Shown here piece by piece: positions 40,513 to 48,243 of a DNA stretch of 64,000 nt. This DNA is from Candidatus Magasanikbacteria bacterium RIFOXYC2_FULL_42_28 (lineage in GTDB: Bacteria > Patescibacteria > ABY1 > Magasanikbacterales > GWA2-37-8). Under the pieces are notes generated by a model. That model saw only the letters and a program-made list of their open reading frames with translations, searched no databases and was not told the origin of the DNA. Numbering within the stretch: position 1 is the first letter of the stretch; each line of letters starts with the position of its first letter. The position numbers were made by a program, and so were the translations under genes. The DNA is taken from positions 1-64,000 of the forward strand of contig MFQZ01000005.1 in the NCBI GenBank assembly GCA_001784435.1, given 5' to 3'.

Positions 40513-41223
40513 ATGCCTACCAAAACAAAATCCAAAATAAAAATCACCAACAAAAAAGTGGTCCAAAAGAAAAATTTAAAAGAAGAAGTGGATGTGCGCA
40601 CGCCCGATGGTGGCGGTTGGCTTTATTCTGATATTGTCAAAGACCACTTTTTTAATCCCCGCAATTTTATGCAATATGGGGAAGAAGAAAAGTTCAAATT
40701 TAATGGTATCGGGCGTGTCGGCAGTCCGGCTTGTGGCGATGAAATGGTTTTGTGGGTGCAAATTGATCCGAAAACTGAAAAAATCAGTCAGTGCCGTTGG
40801 CGCACCTTTGGTTGTGGCAGTGCAATTGCTTCCACGAGCGCATTGTCGGAAATGATTGTAGAAAATAGCGGAATGAAAATTGATGAGGCGTTAAAATTAA
40901 AACCACAAAATATTTTGGAGCGTTTGGGTGGTTTGCCTAACCGCAAAGTTCACTGCTCGGTGTTGGGTGACAAGGCCTTACAGTCGGCGATCAACGACTT
41001 TTTTCGTAATACCGCCCAACACAGCCGCGTTCAAACCGCTGGCGCGAAAGTAATTGATAAAGAATTAAATGTTACCGACCACGATATTGAAGAGGCGGTT
41101 TTGGAAGGCGCGCAAAATTTGGAGGACTTACAACATAAATTAAAAGTGGGGGTATTTAATAAAGAAGTAATCCCGCAATTGGAAGATTTACTTCGCTTTT
41201 ACAATGAAAAATATTATGGCTAA
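40513..41223 (+). CDS. iscU: Fe-S cluster scaffold IscU/NifU-like
   Basis: 236 residues. Basic N-terminal tail, then the scaffold domain with three Cys ligands in GSPACGDEM, FGCGSAIASTSAL and VHCSVLGDKAL and the Asp next to the first. The C-terminal extension of about 90 residues (ITDHDIEEAVLEGAQ-like helices) has no Cys and is not the usual NifU redox domain. It accepts sulfur from IscS. The downstream ferredoxin gene overlaps its end. Confidence 0.9.
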   Translation: MPTKTKSKIKITNKKVVQKKNLKEEVDVRTPDGGGWLYSDIVKDHFFNPRNFMQYGEEEKFKFNGIGRVGSPACGDEMVLWVQIDPKTEKISQCRWRTFGCGSAIASTSALSEMIVENSGMKIDEALKLKPQNILERLGGLPNRKVHCSVLGDKALQSAINDFFRNTAQHSRVQTAGAKVIDKELNVTDHDIEEAVLEGAQNLEDLQHKLKVGVFNKEVIPQLEDLLRFYNEKYYG

Positions 41224-41539
41224 AAATATTGTACGTGTCTGTTGCGGTATGACCTGTGGTATTACCGGCTCCAGAAAAATAATGTCAAAATTAGAAGAAT
41301 CAATGGGCTTAAAAGCCGGCGAACAGAACGAAGAAAATGACCTGGGTTTTTGCGGTTGCACGGGTTATTGCCATATGGCGCCCAATGTCGTGATTAATGA
41401 TAACGAAATCCACCATGTTAACCCTGATACCGTGACCAAGGATGTAGAGGAAGAAAAAAAGAAACCAGCCGGTTCGGAAAAACCGCCCGAAGCCACGGCC
41501 GAGGAAATTATGAATTTGGATTTTTTGGGGGACCTTTAA
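41216..41539 (+). CDS. Thioredoxin-like 2Fe-2S ferredoxin
   Basis: 107 residues from MAKNIVRVCCGMTCG (an ATG at 41204 would add 4). Cluster ligands VCCGMTCG and FCGCTGYCHMAP match the NuoE/thioredoxin-like ferredoxin fold. The tail (VNPDTVTKDVEEEKKKP...) is charged. It overlaps iscU by 8 bp. Probably an electron donor to Fe-S assembly. Confidence 0.85.
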   Translation: MAKNIVRVCCGMTCGITGSRKIMSKLEESMGLKAGEQNEENDLGFCGCTGYCHMAPNVVINDNEIHHVNPDTVTKDVEEEKKKPAGSEKPPEATAEEIMNLDFLGDL

Positions 41540-41572
41540 TTTTAAATTTCAGATTTATAATCTCAGAATTGC

Positions 41573-41603
41573 GAACCTCAGCCTTCACTGGCTGAGGTTT
41601 TAT
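41573..41603 (+). terminator. Terminator of the isc operon
   Basis: AACCTCAGCC-TTCACT-GGCTGAGGTTTTAT. Confidence 0.88.
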
Positions 41604-41612
41604 TATGATTAT

Positions 41613-41641
41613 TTGCTTTTTAGCTTTCTTTTTGCTAAAAT
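41613..41641 (+). promoter_or_regulatory. Promoter of rsmI, leaderless
   Basis: TTGCTT, 17 bp, TAAAAT; the -10 box ends 6 bp before the ATG at 41648. Confidence 0.65.
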
Positions 41642-41647
41642 ATACCC

Positions 41648-42409
41648 ATGGAAAAAGGCAAATTATACATCGTCGCCACGCCCATTGGGAATTTGGACGA
41701 CATTACTTTACGCGCTTTAGCGACTTTAAAGAGCGTTGATTTTATTTTGTGCGAAGATACGCGCGTGACGAAAAATTTATTAGACCGGTATGAGATTGTG
41801 AAACCGACGATTTCGTATCATCAACATAGCGACGCGCGCAAGACCAAAGAAATTATTGAATTGTTAGAAAACGGTAAAAATTTGGCGTTAGTAACGGACG
41901 CGGGCACGCCGGGAATTTCTGATCCGGGGAATTTGTTGATTGCCACCCTACTGTCATTTCGAACCCACGCAGTGGGTGAGAAATCTCCATCCCGTTCGCC
42001 CAACGACAATGGAGATTCCTCGTCGCTTCGCTCGCTCGGAATGACAAATGACGACAAAGTACAAATTGTCCCCATTCCTGGCCCCTGCGCCGCTATCGCC
42101 GCCCTCTCTATTTCCGGCTTCCCAACTGACAAATATTTTTTCATGGGATTTCCGCCCCATAAAAATAAACGGCATAAATTTTTTCAAGAAGTTGCCACTG
42201 CCAAATACACTGTCGTATTTTACGAATCCGGCCATCGTATTACCAAATGCCTGACTGAATTACAAAAATTTTTAAAACCGGAACAAAAAATAATTATCGC
42301 CCGCGAACTTACCAAAAAATTTGAAACAATTTATCGCGGTACGGCTGGTGATATTGGTAATATGCAGGTGGAAGAACGAGGGGAGTTTACCGTGATAATT
42401 TCTAATTAA
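41648..42409 (+). CDS. rsmI: 16S rRNA 2'-O-methyltransferase RsmI
   Basis: 253 residues. RsmI methylates C1402 of 16S rRNA. Signatures: LYIVATPIGNLDDITLRAL, LCEDTRVTKNLL, LVTDAGTPGISDPG and IPGPCAAIAALSISGFPTD. Between the last two, about 35 residues (RTHAVGEKSPSRSPND... to DDK) are encoded by a full family 1 repeat. In other RsmI proteins these motifs are separated by a much shorter loop, so this is an insertion that kept the frame. Confidence 0.93.
   Translation: MEKGKLYIVATPIGNLDDITLRALATLKSVDFILCEDTRVTKNLLDRYEIVKPTISYHQHSDARKTKEIIELLENGKNLALVTDAGTPGISDPGNLLIATLLSFRTHAVGEKSPSRSPNDNGDSSSLRSLGMTNDDKVQIVPIPGPCAAIAALSISGFPTDKYFFMGFPPHKNKRHKFFQEVATAKYTVVFYESGHRITKCLTELQKFLKPEQKIIIARELTKKFETIYRGTAGDIGNMQVEERGEFTVIISN
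41952..42048 (+). repeat. Family 1 repeat, in frame in rsmI
   Basis: TGTCATTTCGAACCCACGCA ... CGCTCGCTCGGAATGACAAA, complete inverted repeat with the central motif GAAATCTCCATCCC / ATGGAGATTCC. Confidence 0.82.
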
Positions 42410-42411
42410 CT

Positions 42412-42512
42412 AATTCACTAATTTCTAATAAAATACTAAATTCAAAAGATACTTAAAGCATTGGTAATTTTATTAGTTAATTAGCGAATTAGGCCTTAGC
42501 GAATTTTAAAAT
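42412..42512. repeat. AT-rich palindromic spacer
   Basis: AACTAATTCACTAATTTC ... TTAGTTAATTAGCGAATT can fold back on itself; it fills the gap between rsmI and metG. Confidence 0.55.
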
Positions 42513-42518
42513 ATTTTT

Positions 42519-44060
42519 ATGTCACAAAAGCAAAAATATTACCTCACCACCGCCATACCCTACGCCAATGCCGACCCGCACATCGGCTTTGCTTTGGAAT
42601 TATTATACACCGACATCATGGCACGCTACCAACGTTTGCTTGGCAAAGACGTATATTTTTTAACCGGCACGGACGAACACGGCCAAAAAATGTACCGCAC
42701 AGCTACGGCGCTGGGCGTAAAAGTGGAAGATTTTGCCGCGGAAAAATCCGCGCGATATTTAAAATTAGCCGACGAATGGAATGTTACTAATAACGATTTT
42801 ATCCGTACAACCGAACCGCGCCACGAGCAAAGCGTACAAAAATTTTGGAACGCATCGTTGAAATCCGGTGATATTTACAAAAAATCTTATACCGGATTAT
42901 ATTGCACCGGCTGTGAATCATTTAAAACCGAAAAAGATTTGGTAGACGGCAAATGTAGCGACCACAATAAAGAACCGGAGGAATTATCCGAAGAAAATTA
43001 TTTTTTTCGCTTATCAAAATATCAAGAACCCTTAAAATTTTTATTTGAGGAAGCCAATCCGGATTTTGTTTACCCCCCCAGTCGCGGTAAAGAAATGTAT
43101 AATATTTTGAAAAACGGATTAGACGATATTAGTATTTCTCGATCCAAAGAAAAATTAACTTGGGGAGTGCCGGTGCCTGACGACGACACGCAGGTGATGT
43201 ATGTTTGGTTTGACGCGCTTACCAATTATATTACGGCCTTAGGGTGGGGGAGCGACGACGAAACTTTATTCAAAAAATACTGGCCGGCAGACGCGCATGT
43301 AATTGGCAAAGAAATTAATCGCTTCCATAGTTTACTTTGGCCGGCGATGTTAATGTCAGCCGGTGTGGAATTGCCCAAACAAATCGCGGTGCATGGTTGG
43401 ATGACGGTGGACGGACAAAAAATGAGCAAAACTATCGGCAATGTCATTGACCCGTTAAAATTAATTGAACAATATCCGTTAGAAGCGGTGCGTTATTTTT
43501 TGGCGCGCGAAATTCCGTTTAATAATGATGGTGATTTTTCCGATACCAAATTCCGCGACCGCTATGCCGGCGACTTGGCTAATGGTTTGGGAAATTTTAC
43601 CAGTCGAGTATTATCAATGATTGAAAAATATGCCGAGGGGGTCGTGCCGAAAGTGGAAAATATAAATACTGATTTAAATAAGTATTTAAATCATGATATC
43701 TGGCCGGCTTATACGAGCGCGATGGATAAATGGGATTTTTGCACCGCTCTCACCATTACCAATAAATTTATCACCCATTGCGACCAGATGATTTCCGATC
43801 AGCAACCATGGGCAATGGCGAAAGCGGGTAAAATGACCGAGGTAAGTGATTTACTCTACCATTTGGCCGAGGCCTTACGCCACATCGCGATTATGATTTG
43901 GCCGGTGATGCCGGAGACATCAGAAAAAATTATCACGCAATTGGGATTAGATACCGCGATTGAATTTGCGAAACCGCTTGACGAATTAAATCAATGGGTG
44001 GATTTAACCGTTGGTAATAAAATTAACAAGGGGGAAATTTTATTTCCTCGTTTAACATAA
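42519..44060 (+). CDS. metG: Methionyl-tRNA synthetase
   Basis: 513 residues, class I synthetase. HIGH-type motif in PYANADPHIGFALE, KMSKS-type motif QKMSKTIGNVIDP, and a Cys knuckle CTGCESFKTEKDLVDGKC. No C-terminal EMAP/dimerisation domain. Confidence 0.95.
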   Translation: MSQKQKYYLTTAIPYANADPHIGFALELLYTDIMARYQRLLGKDVYFLTGTDEHGQKMYRTATALGVKVEDFAAEKSARYLKLADEWNVTNNDFIRTTEPRHEQSVQKFWNASLKSGDIYKKSYTGLYCTGCESFKTEKDLVDGKCSDHNKEPEELSEENYFFRLSKYQEPLKFLFEEANPDFVYPPSRGKEMYNILKNGLDDISISRSKEKLTWGVPVPDDDTQVMYVWFDALTNYITALGWGSDDETLFKKYWPADAHVIGKEINRFHSLLWPAMLMSAGVELPKQIAVHGWMTVDGQKMSKTIGNVIDPLKLIEQYPLEAVRYFLAREIPFNNDGDFSDTKFRDRYAGDLANGLGNFTSRVLSMIEKYAEGVVPKVENINTDLNKYLNHDIWPAYTSAMDKWDFCTALTITNKFITHCDQMISDQQPWAMAKAGKMTEVSDLLYHLAEALRHIAIMIWPVMPETSEKIITQLGLDTAIEFAKPLDELNQWVDLTVGNKINKGEILFPRLT

Positions 44061-44069
44061 TTTTGTCAT

Positions 44070-44594
44070 ATGCCATATTTTGACATTGGTCTTATTATCA
44101 TAATCGGAATTTTTGGATTAATTGGCCTTGCTTTTGGCCTTGTCCAGACCCTAGGCTCTCTATTGGGCATGATCTTGGGCGTATTTATTGCGGCGCGTTA
44201 CTACGAGGTCGGCGCCGAGTGGATTACGAGTTTTACCGGCTGGGGAGGGAATTTCCCCAAAGTACTTATTTTTATCATTGCTTTTGTCATCATAAACCGA
44301 TTAGTTGGTTTGGTATTTTGGCTGATCAATAAAATACTTTCTATCGTAACCAGACTCCCATTTATTTCCAGCATCAATCGTCTTTTGGGGTTGGTGTTCG
44401 GAGTATTAGAGGGTGCCATCGGCCTCGGCATTATTTTATATTTTGTCGCCCGTTTTCCACTTGGAGAAACTTTTATGGGTGCGCTCGGTGCGAGCAGAAT
44501 CGTGCCAATACTCGTGCATATGGCCGGAGTGTTAATGCCACTTGTACCGGAGGGCTTGCGAATTTTGCAAAGTACGATTGAGAGTTTGAGGTAA
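44070..44594 (+). CDS. CvpA-family membrane protein
   Basis: 174 residues with four helices; MPYFDIGLIIIIGIFGLIGL and LGVFIAARYYEVGAEW match the CvpA pattern. Family function is not settled (colicin V production, envelope homeostasis). Nine bp after metG, 2 bp before tatD. Confidence 0.8.
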   Translation: MPYFDIGLIIIIGIFGLIGLAFGLVQTLGSLLGMILGVFIAARYYEVGAEWITSFTGWGGNFPKVLIFIIAFVIINRLVGLVFWLINKILSIVTRLPFISSINRLLGLVFGVLEGAIGLGIILYFVARFPLGETFMGALGASRIVPILVHMAGVLMPLVPEGLRILQSTIESLR

Positions 44595-44596
44595 TT

Positions 44597-45529
44597 ATGA
44601 TTATTGACACGCACTGCCATATTCAATTTCGTGGTTATGATAACGACCGCGCCGAGGTTATTAAACGTTGTCGCGAAAAAGACGTAATAATGAACGCCGT
44701 CGGCACGCAAATTGATACTAGTCGCGCCGCCGTGGAGTTGGCCGAAGCCAATCCGGATATTTACGCTACCATTGGTTTGCACCCCATTCATTTATTTACG
44801 ACACGCGTGGACGAAGAAGAATCATCTTTCTTAAGTCGCGAAGAAAATTTTGATTACGACGCGTATAAAAAATTAGGGCAAAGCGAAAAAGTAATCGCAG
44901 TGGGGGAGTGCGGTTTGGAATTATTTCATATTCCGCCCGAAGCCGACCGGGAAGCGATTTTAAAAAAACAAAAAAACGTTTTTTTGTTACAAGTTAAACT
45001 GGCCCAAGAATTAAATGTACCACTAGTCATCCATGTCAGAGATGCCTATGACGAGATGCTGGAATTGCTATTGTCATTGCGAGGAGCGCAGCGACGCGGC
45101 AATCCCACCGTTAAATTGCCACCCTACGGGTGGTCTGCCGTAGGCATGACTTCGCCTTTGGCTCGCAATGACATTAAAGGCGTCGTCCACTGCTATTCCG
45201 GCAACTGGCGCCTGGCGCAAGGATTTTTGGACTTGGGATTATATTTAGGGTTTACTGGTGTGATCACTTTTCCACCCCGCAAAACCAACCCACAATCAAC
45301 TTTGGATTTGCTGGAAGTCGTCAAAAATGCTCCACTGGATAGAATTTTAATAGAAACTGACTCACCCTATTTAGCCCCTCAAGCATATCGTGGTCAAAGA
45401 GCCGAACCGTGGATGGCTATTGAAAATTTGCGTAAAATCGCGGAGATTAAAGGATTGGATATGGCCGAAGTAACTGAAGCTGTCTTAAATAACACAAAAA
45501 AAATATTTACAAAAATCAAAAACTGTTAA
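44597..45529 (+). CDS. tatD: TatD-family metal-dependent hydrolase
   Basis: 310 residues, TIM-barrel DNase-like enzyme. Metal ligands: IIDTHCHIQF, AVGECGLELF, LVIHVRDAYDEML, VHCYSGNWRLA and IETDSPYLAP. About 35 residues between the HVRDAY helix and the VHCYSG strand (SLRGAQRRGNP ... SPLARNDIK) come from a family 1 repeat. Confidence 0.92.
   Translation: MIIDTHCHIQFRGYDNDRAEVIKRCREKDVIMNAVGTQIDTSRAAVELAEANPDIYATIGLHPIHLFTTRVDEEESSFLSREENFDYDAYKKLGQSEKVIAVGECGLELFHIPPEADREAILKKQKNVFLLQVKLAQELNVPLVIHVRDAYDEMLELLLSLRGAQRRGNPTVKLPPYGWSAVGMTSPLARNDIKGVVHCYSGNWRLAQGFLDLGLYLGFTGVITFPPRKTNPQSTLDLLEVVKNAPLDRILIETDSPYLAPQAYRGQRAEPWMAIENLRKIAEIKGLDMAEVTEAVLNNTKKIFTKIKNC
45072..45173 (+). repeat. Family 1 repeat, in frame in tatD
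   Basis: TTGTCATTGCGAGGAGCGCA ... TTTGGCTCGCAATGACATT, complete inverted repeat of the CATTGCGAG subtype. Confidence 0.8.
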
Positions 45530-45540
45530 TAACCTCCCCA

Positions 45541-45570
45541 AAAATCCCTTGACTAAATAGGGATTTTTTA
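45541..45570. terminator. Terminator of the metG-tatD operon
   Basis: AAAATCCCTTGACTAAATAG GGATTTTTT: stem AAAATCCCT/AGGGATTTTTT; overlaps the next promoter. Confidence 0.75.
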
Positions 45571-45577
45571 GTAAAAT
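45549..45577 (+). promoter_or_regulatory. Promoter of the ATP synthase operon
   Basis: TTGACT, 17 bp, TAAAAT. The -35 box and spacer lie inside the terminator hairpin of the preceding operon. Confidence 0.72.
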
Positions 45578-45606
45578 ATGGGCGTCTTTAAAAATTCCAT
45601 TTTTCT

Positions 45607-45855
45607 ATGGAAAATAAGCCAAAAACAAGCGACCGCGCTTATTATCTCTTTGCTTTGCGCATAGTTGGCGATTTTGGCGCATCCATTGCCGTGCCGGCGG
45701 TTTTAGCCGCTTTGGTTGGCAATTGGATTGATGAAAAATTTAGCACCTATCCGTTATTTGTCGCGTTATTTTTACTTGTCGCTGGTTTACTGACAGCTAA
45801 ATCCATAATGAAAAAGGCGAAAAAATACGGAGAAGAATACGACCAATTAAAATAA
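45607..45855 (+). CDS. ATP synthase accessory protein AtpZ/AtpI-like
   Basis: 82 residues, two membrane helices (IAVPAVLAALVGNWIDEKF and LFVALFLLVAGLLTA). The GNWIDEKF turn is typical of AtpZ/AtpI proteins, which help c-ring assembly or carry Mg2+/Ca2+. First gene of the atp operon. Confidence 0.8.
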   Translation: MENKPKTSDRAYYLFALRIVGDFGASIAVPAVLAALVGNWIDEKFSTYPLFVALFLLVAGLLTAKSIMKKAKKYGEEYDQLK

Positions 45856-45967
45856 TTTCAAAATCCAAATTTCCAATTTCCAATCAAATCCAAAATCCCA
45901 ATATCAAATTTGACATTTTGGCTTTGACATTTATTTGACATTGGATATTGAAAATTTGACATTTCGT
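45855..45967. repeat. Family 3 repeat
   Basis: Between atpZ and atpB; ends within 10 bp of the atpB start. Confidence 0.75.
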
Positions 45968-45973
45968 TCAACT

Positions 45974-46750
45974 ATGCATATTCCAACATTAGCACCGGAA
46001 ATACTATTTTATCTATACGGCTGGCCGATAACCAATACTATTATCAACGCCTGGCTCGCGATACTGATTTTTTTGGCGCTGGGAATTTTTATCAAACGAA
46101 CGATTAAACTCCGCCCGGGCACTTTGCAAAATGGCGCGGAATATTTTTTAGAAATTTTATTGGGATATTTTGACCAAGTGACCGGCGACCGCAAACGCAC
46201 TCTGAAATTTTTACCAATTGTCGGTTCGGTCTTCTTTTTTATTTTACTTTCTAACTGGCTCGGTCTGATTCCCGGCACCGGCAGTATCACTTATAAGCAC
46301 GAATTTTTATTGCGTCCGGCCAACACGGATTTAAATTTGACAGTGGCAATGGCGCTCGTGGCCGTGGTGTCTTCGCATTTGTTTGGTTTGTTTACCGTCG
46401 GAATTTTCACGCATTTAAATAAATTTATTCAAATTGGCACGTTTTTTAAAAGTTTAACGAAAGGCCCAGTGGCTATTCTCACCGCGATAATTGAATTGGG
46501 TGTGGGATTGATTGAGATAGTATCGGAAATTGCTAAAGTGGTTTCATTGTCCTTGCGGTTATTTGGAAATATTTTTGCCGGCGAAGTTTTGATGACGGTA
46601 ATGGCGAGCTTAGTTGGGCTATTATTACCGACACCATTTATGTTATTGGAGTTATTGGTCGGATTAATTCAAGCCGCGGTATTTACGATGTTAACGCTGG
46701 TTTATTTGACCGTGGCGACGACCGATCCGCACGCCGAAGAAGCGCACTAA
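45974..46750 (+). CDS. atpB: ATP synthase subunit a
   Basis: 258 residues. Start MHIPTLAPEILFYLYGWPIT; an upstream TTG start would lie inside a family 3 repeat. The proton-channel helix LSLRLFGNIFAGEVLM carries the essential Arg, and the last helix (VGLIQAAVFTMLTLVYL) carries the conserved Gln. Confidence 0.95.
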   Translation: MHIPTLAPEILFYLYGWPITNTIINAWLAILIFLALGIFIKRTIKLRPGTLQNGAEYFLEILLGYFDQVTGDRKRTLKFLPIVGSVFFFILLSNWLGLIPGTGSITYKHEFLLRPANTDLNLTVAMALVAVVSSHLFGLFTVGIFTHLNKFIQIGTFFKSLTKGPVAILTAIIELGVGLIEIVSEIAKVVSLSLRLFGNIFAGEVLMTVMASLVGLLLPTPFMLLELLVGLIQAAVFTMLTLVYLTVATTDPHAEEAH

Positions 46751-46751
46751 A

Positions 46752-46822
46752 AATTGAAGACTGAAGATTGAAGATTAAAAAAAATACTTACACCAATCTT
46801 CAATCTTCGATCTTTAATTTAT
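46752..46822. repeat. AT-rich palindrome
   Basis: GAAGACTGAAGATTGAAGAT ... ATCTTCAATCTTCGATCTTT hairpin between atpB and atpE. Confidence 0.65.
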
Positions 46823-46897
46823 AAATTTCGATCAAACCCCGAATTAAAAATAATCCAAACAAATTCGGAGGTGAAAATCGAGGAAAGATAATATAAT

Positions 46898-47119
46898 ATG
46901 GAACACGAATCAATCGTGGCGATGTCAAAAGCATTCGCTATGGCAGTGGGTGGCATGTTTCCGGCGTTGGCCATTGGCCGACTGGTAGCAAAGGCCATGG
47001 AGTCAATCGGACGCAACCCAGAATCAGCTGGTAAGTTGTTTGTCCCGATGTTGCTCGGCGCCGCGTTTGCCGAAGCGATTGCGATTTACTCGCTGGTGGT
47101 CGTATTTACTCTCAAGTAA
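46898..47119 (+). CDS. atpE: ATP synthase subunit c
   Basis: 73 residues, two helices joined by the polar loop GRNPE. The ion-binding Glu is in LLGAAFAEAIAIYSLVV. The Gln in helix 1 and Ser/Thr after the Glu that mark Na+ rings are absent, so proton coupling is likely. Confidence 0.94.
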   Translation: MEHESIVAMSKAFAMAVGGMFPALAIGRLVAKAMESIGRNPESAGKLFVPMLLGAAFAEAIAIYSLVVVFTLK

Positions 47120-47167
47120 TTCTACTCATCGGATTTATTTTTTTAAGTCCGATGGGATAGGATTGTT

Positions 47168-47283
47168 TAAAATTTCAAAATCCAAATTTCCAATTTCCAA
47201 TCAAATCCAAAATCCCAATTACAAATTTGACATTTTGGCTTTGACATTGATTTGACATTGGAAATTGGAAATTTAACATTAAT
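47168..47283. repeat. Family 3 repeat
   Basis: Between atpE and atpF; an in-frame TTG inside it would extend atpF but is rejected as a start. Confidence 0.75.
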
Positions 47284-47293
47284 CACTAAAACT

Positions 47294-47836
47294 ATGTCTC
47301 AAAATCTCACTACTGAAACCGTCGAGGAAACAACCGCTGATGCCGGCGTCCTCGCTTCGCTCGGCCTAAATGGCCAACAATTTACTTACCAACTTATCAA
47401 CTTCGCCGTCGTAGCCGTAATTATTTGGTATTTAATTTTAAAGCCTTTAACCAAAAAATTATCCGAACGTCAAAAAATGATTGACGACAGTATTGAAAAT
47501 TCCAAAAAAGTTCAGGAAAATTTAACTAAGGCCGAACGCGATTATCAAAAGAAAATTGATGATGCCAAAGCGGCCGCCGGGAAAATTTTAGACGATGCTA
47601 ATTCCGAAGGTAAAAAATTAGGCGCGGATTTAAAAGATCAAGCAAAAAAAGAAATTGAAAATTTGGTCGTACAGGCCAAACGCAATATCCAAATTGAACA
47701 ACAAGAAATGGTGGTAAAACTAAAAGGGGAAACAGCGAATTTAATTATTGCCGCGCTTGAGAAAATTTTGGAAGAAAAAATGGATGATAAAAAAGATAAA
47801 CAGTTGATAGAGAATGCAATCAAAAAATTGCAGTAA
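47294..47836 (+). CDS. atpF: ATP synthase subunit b
   Basis: 180 residues from MSQNLTTETVEE. One N-terminal helix (FAVVAVIIWYLILKPL) and a long charged coiled coil that forms the peripheral stalk. Confidence 0.92.
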   Translation: MSQNLTTETVEETTADAGVLASLGLNGQQFTYQLINFAVVAVIIWYLILKPLTKKLSERQKMIDDSIENSKKVQENLTKAERDYQKKIDDAKAAAGKILDDANSEGKKLGADLKDQAKKEIENLVVQAKRNIQIEQQEMVVKLKGETANLIIAALEKILEEKMDDKKDKQLIENAIKKLQ

Positions 47837-47842
47837 TTTTTT

Positions 47843-48235
47843 ATGAAAAAAAAACGCAGCGCCAAACAATACGCCGTTGCCCTCCACGAATTAACTGAGG
47901 GAGCCAGCGGTAAAAAATTAGACGCAACTTTAAAAAAGTTCGTGGAAATTTTGGCGCGCGATCGTAAATTAAAAAAAGCGGAAAATATAATGAAAGAATT
48001 TGAAAAATACGCGCAGAAAAAAGCGGGGACTACGGCACTGACAGTTTACTCCGCGCGCGCGCTCGCAAAATCGAGTTTAGATAAGATAAATGATGCTTTC
48101 GGAGGAAAAACAGCGATCACGACCGAAGTGACACCGGAAATTCTCGGAGGCATAAGAATAAAAACAGAAGATAAAATTTTAGACGCCAGTTTACTAAAAC
48201 AATTACAAATTTTAAAACAAAAAATTACCAAATAA
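47843..48235 (+). CDS. atpH: ATP synthase subunit delta, short
   Basis: 130 residues, about 45 fewer than usual. The start RSAKQYAVALHELTEG and the end TPEILGGIRIKTEDKILDAS are recognisable OSCP/delta motifs; the loss is in the middle. Confidence 0.9.
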   Translation: MKKKRSAKQYAVALHELTEGASGKKLDATLKKFVEILARDRKLKKAENIMKEFEKYAQKKAGTTALTVYSARALAKSSLDKINDAFGGKTAITTEVTPEILGGIRIKTEDKILDASLLKQLQILKQKITK

Positions 48236-48243
48236 ATAATTAA

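Noticed and set aside
45935..45973. Upstream TTG start of atpB (and likewise 47252 for atpF)
   Set aside because: The extra codons are family 3 repeat sequence; ATG starts at 45974 and 47294 give normal proteins.
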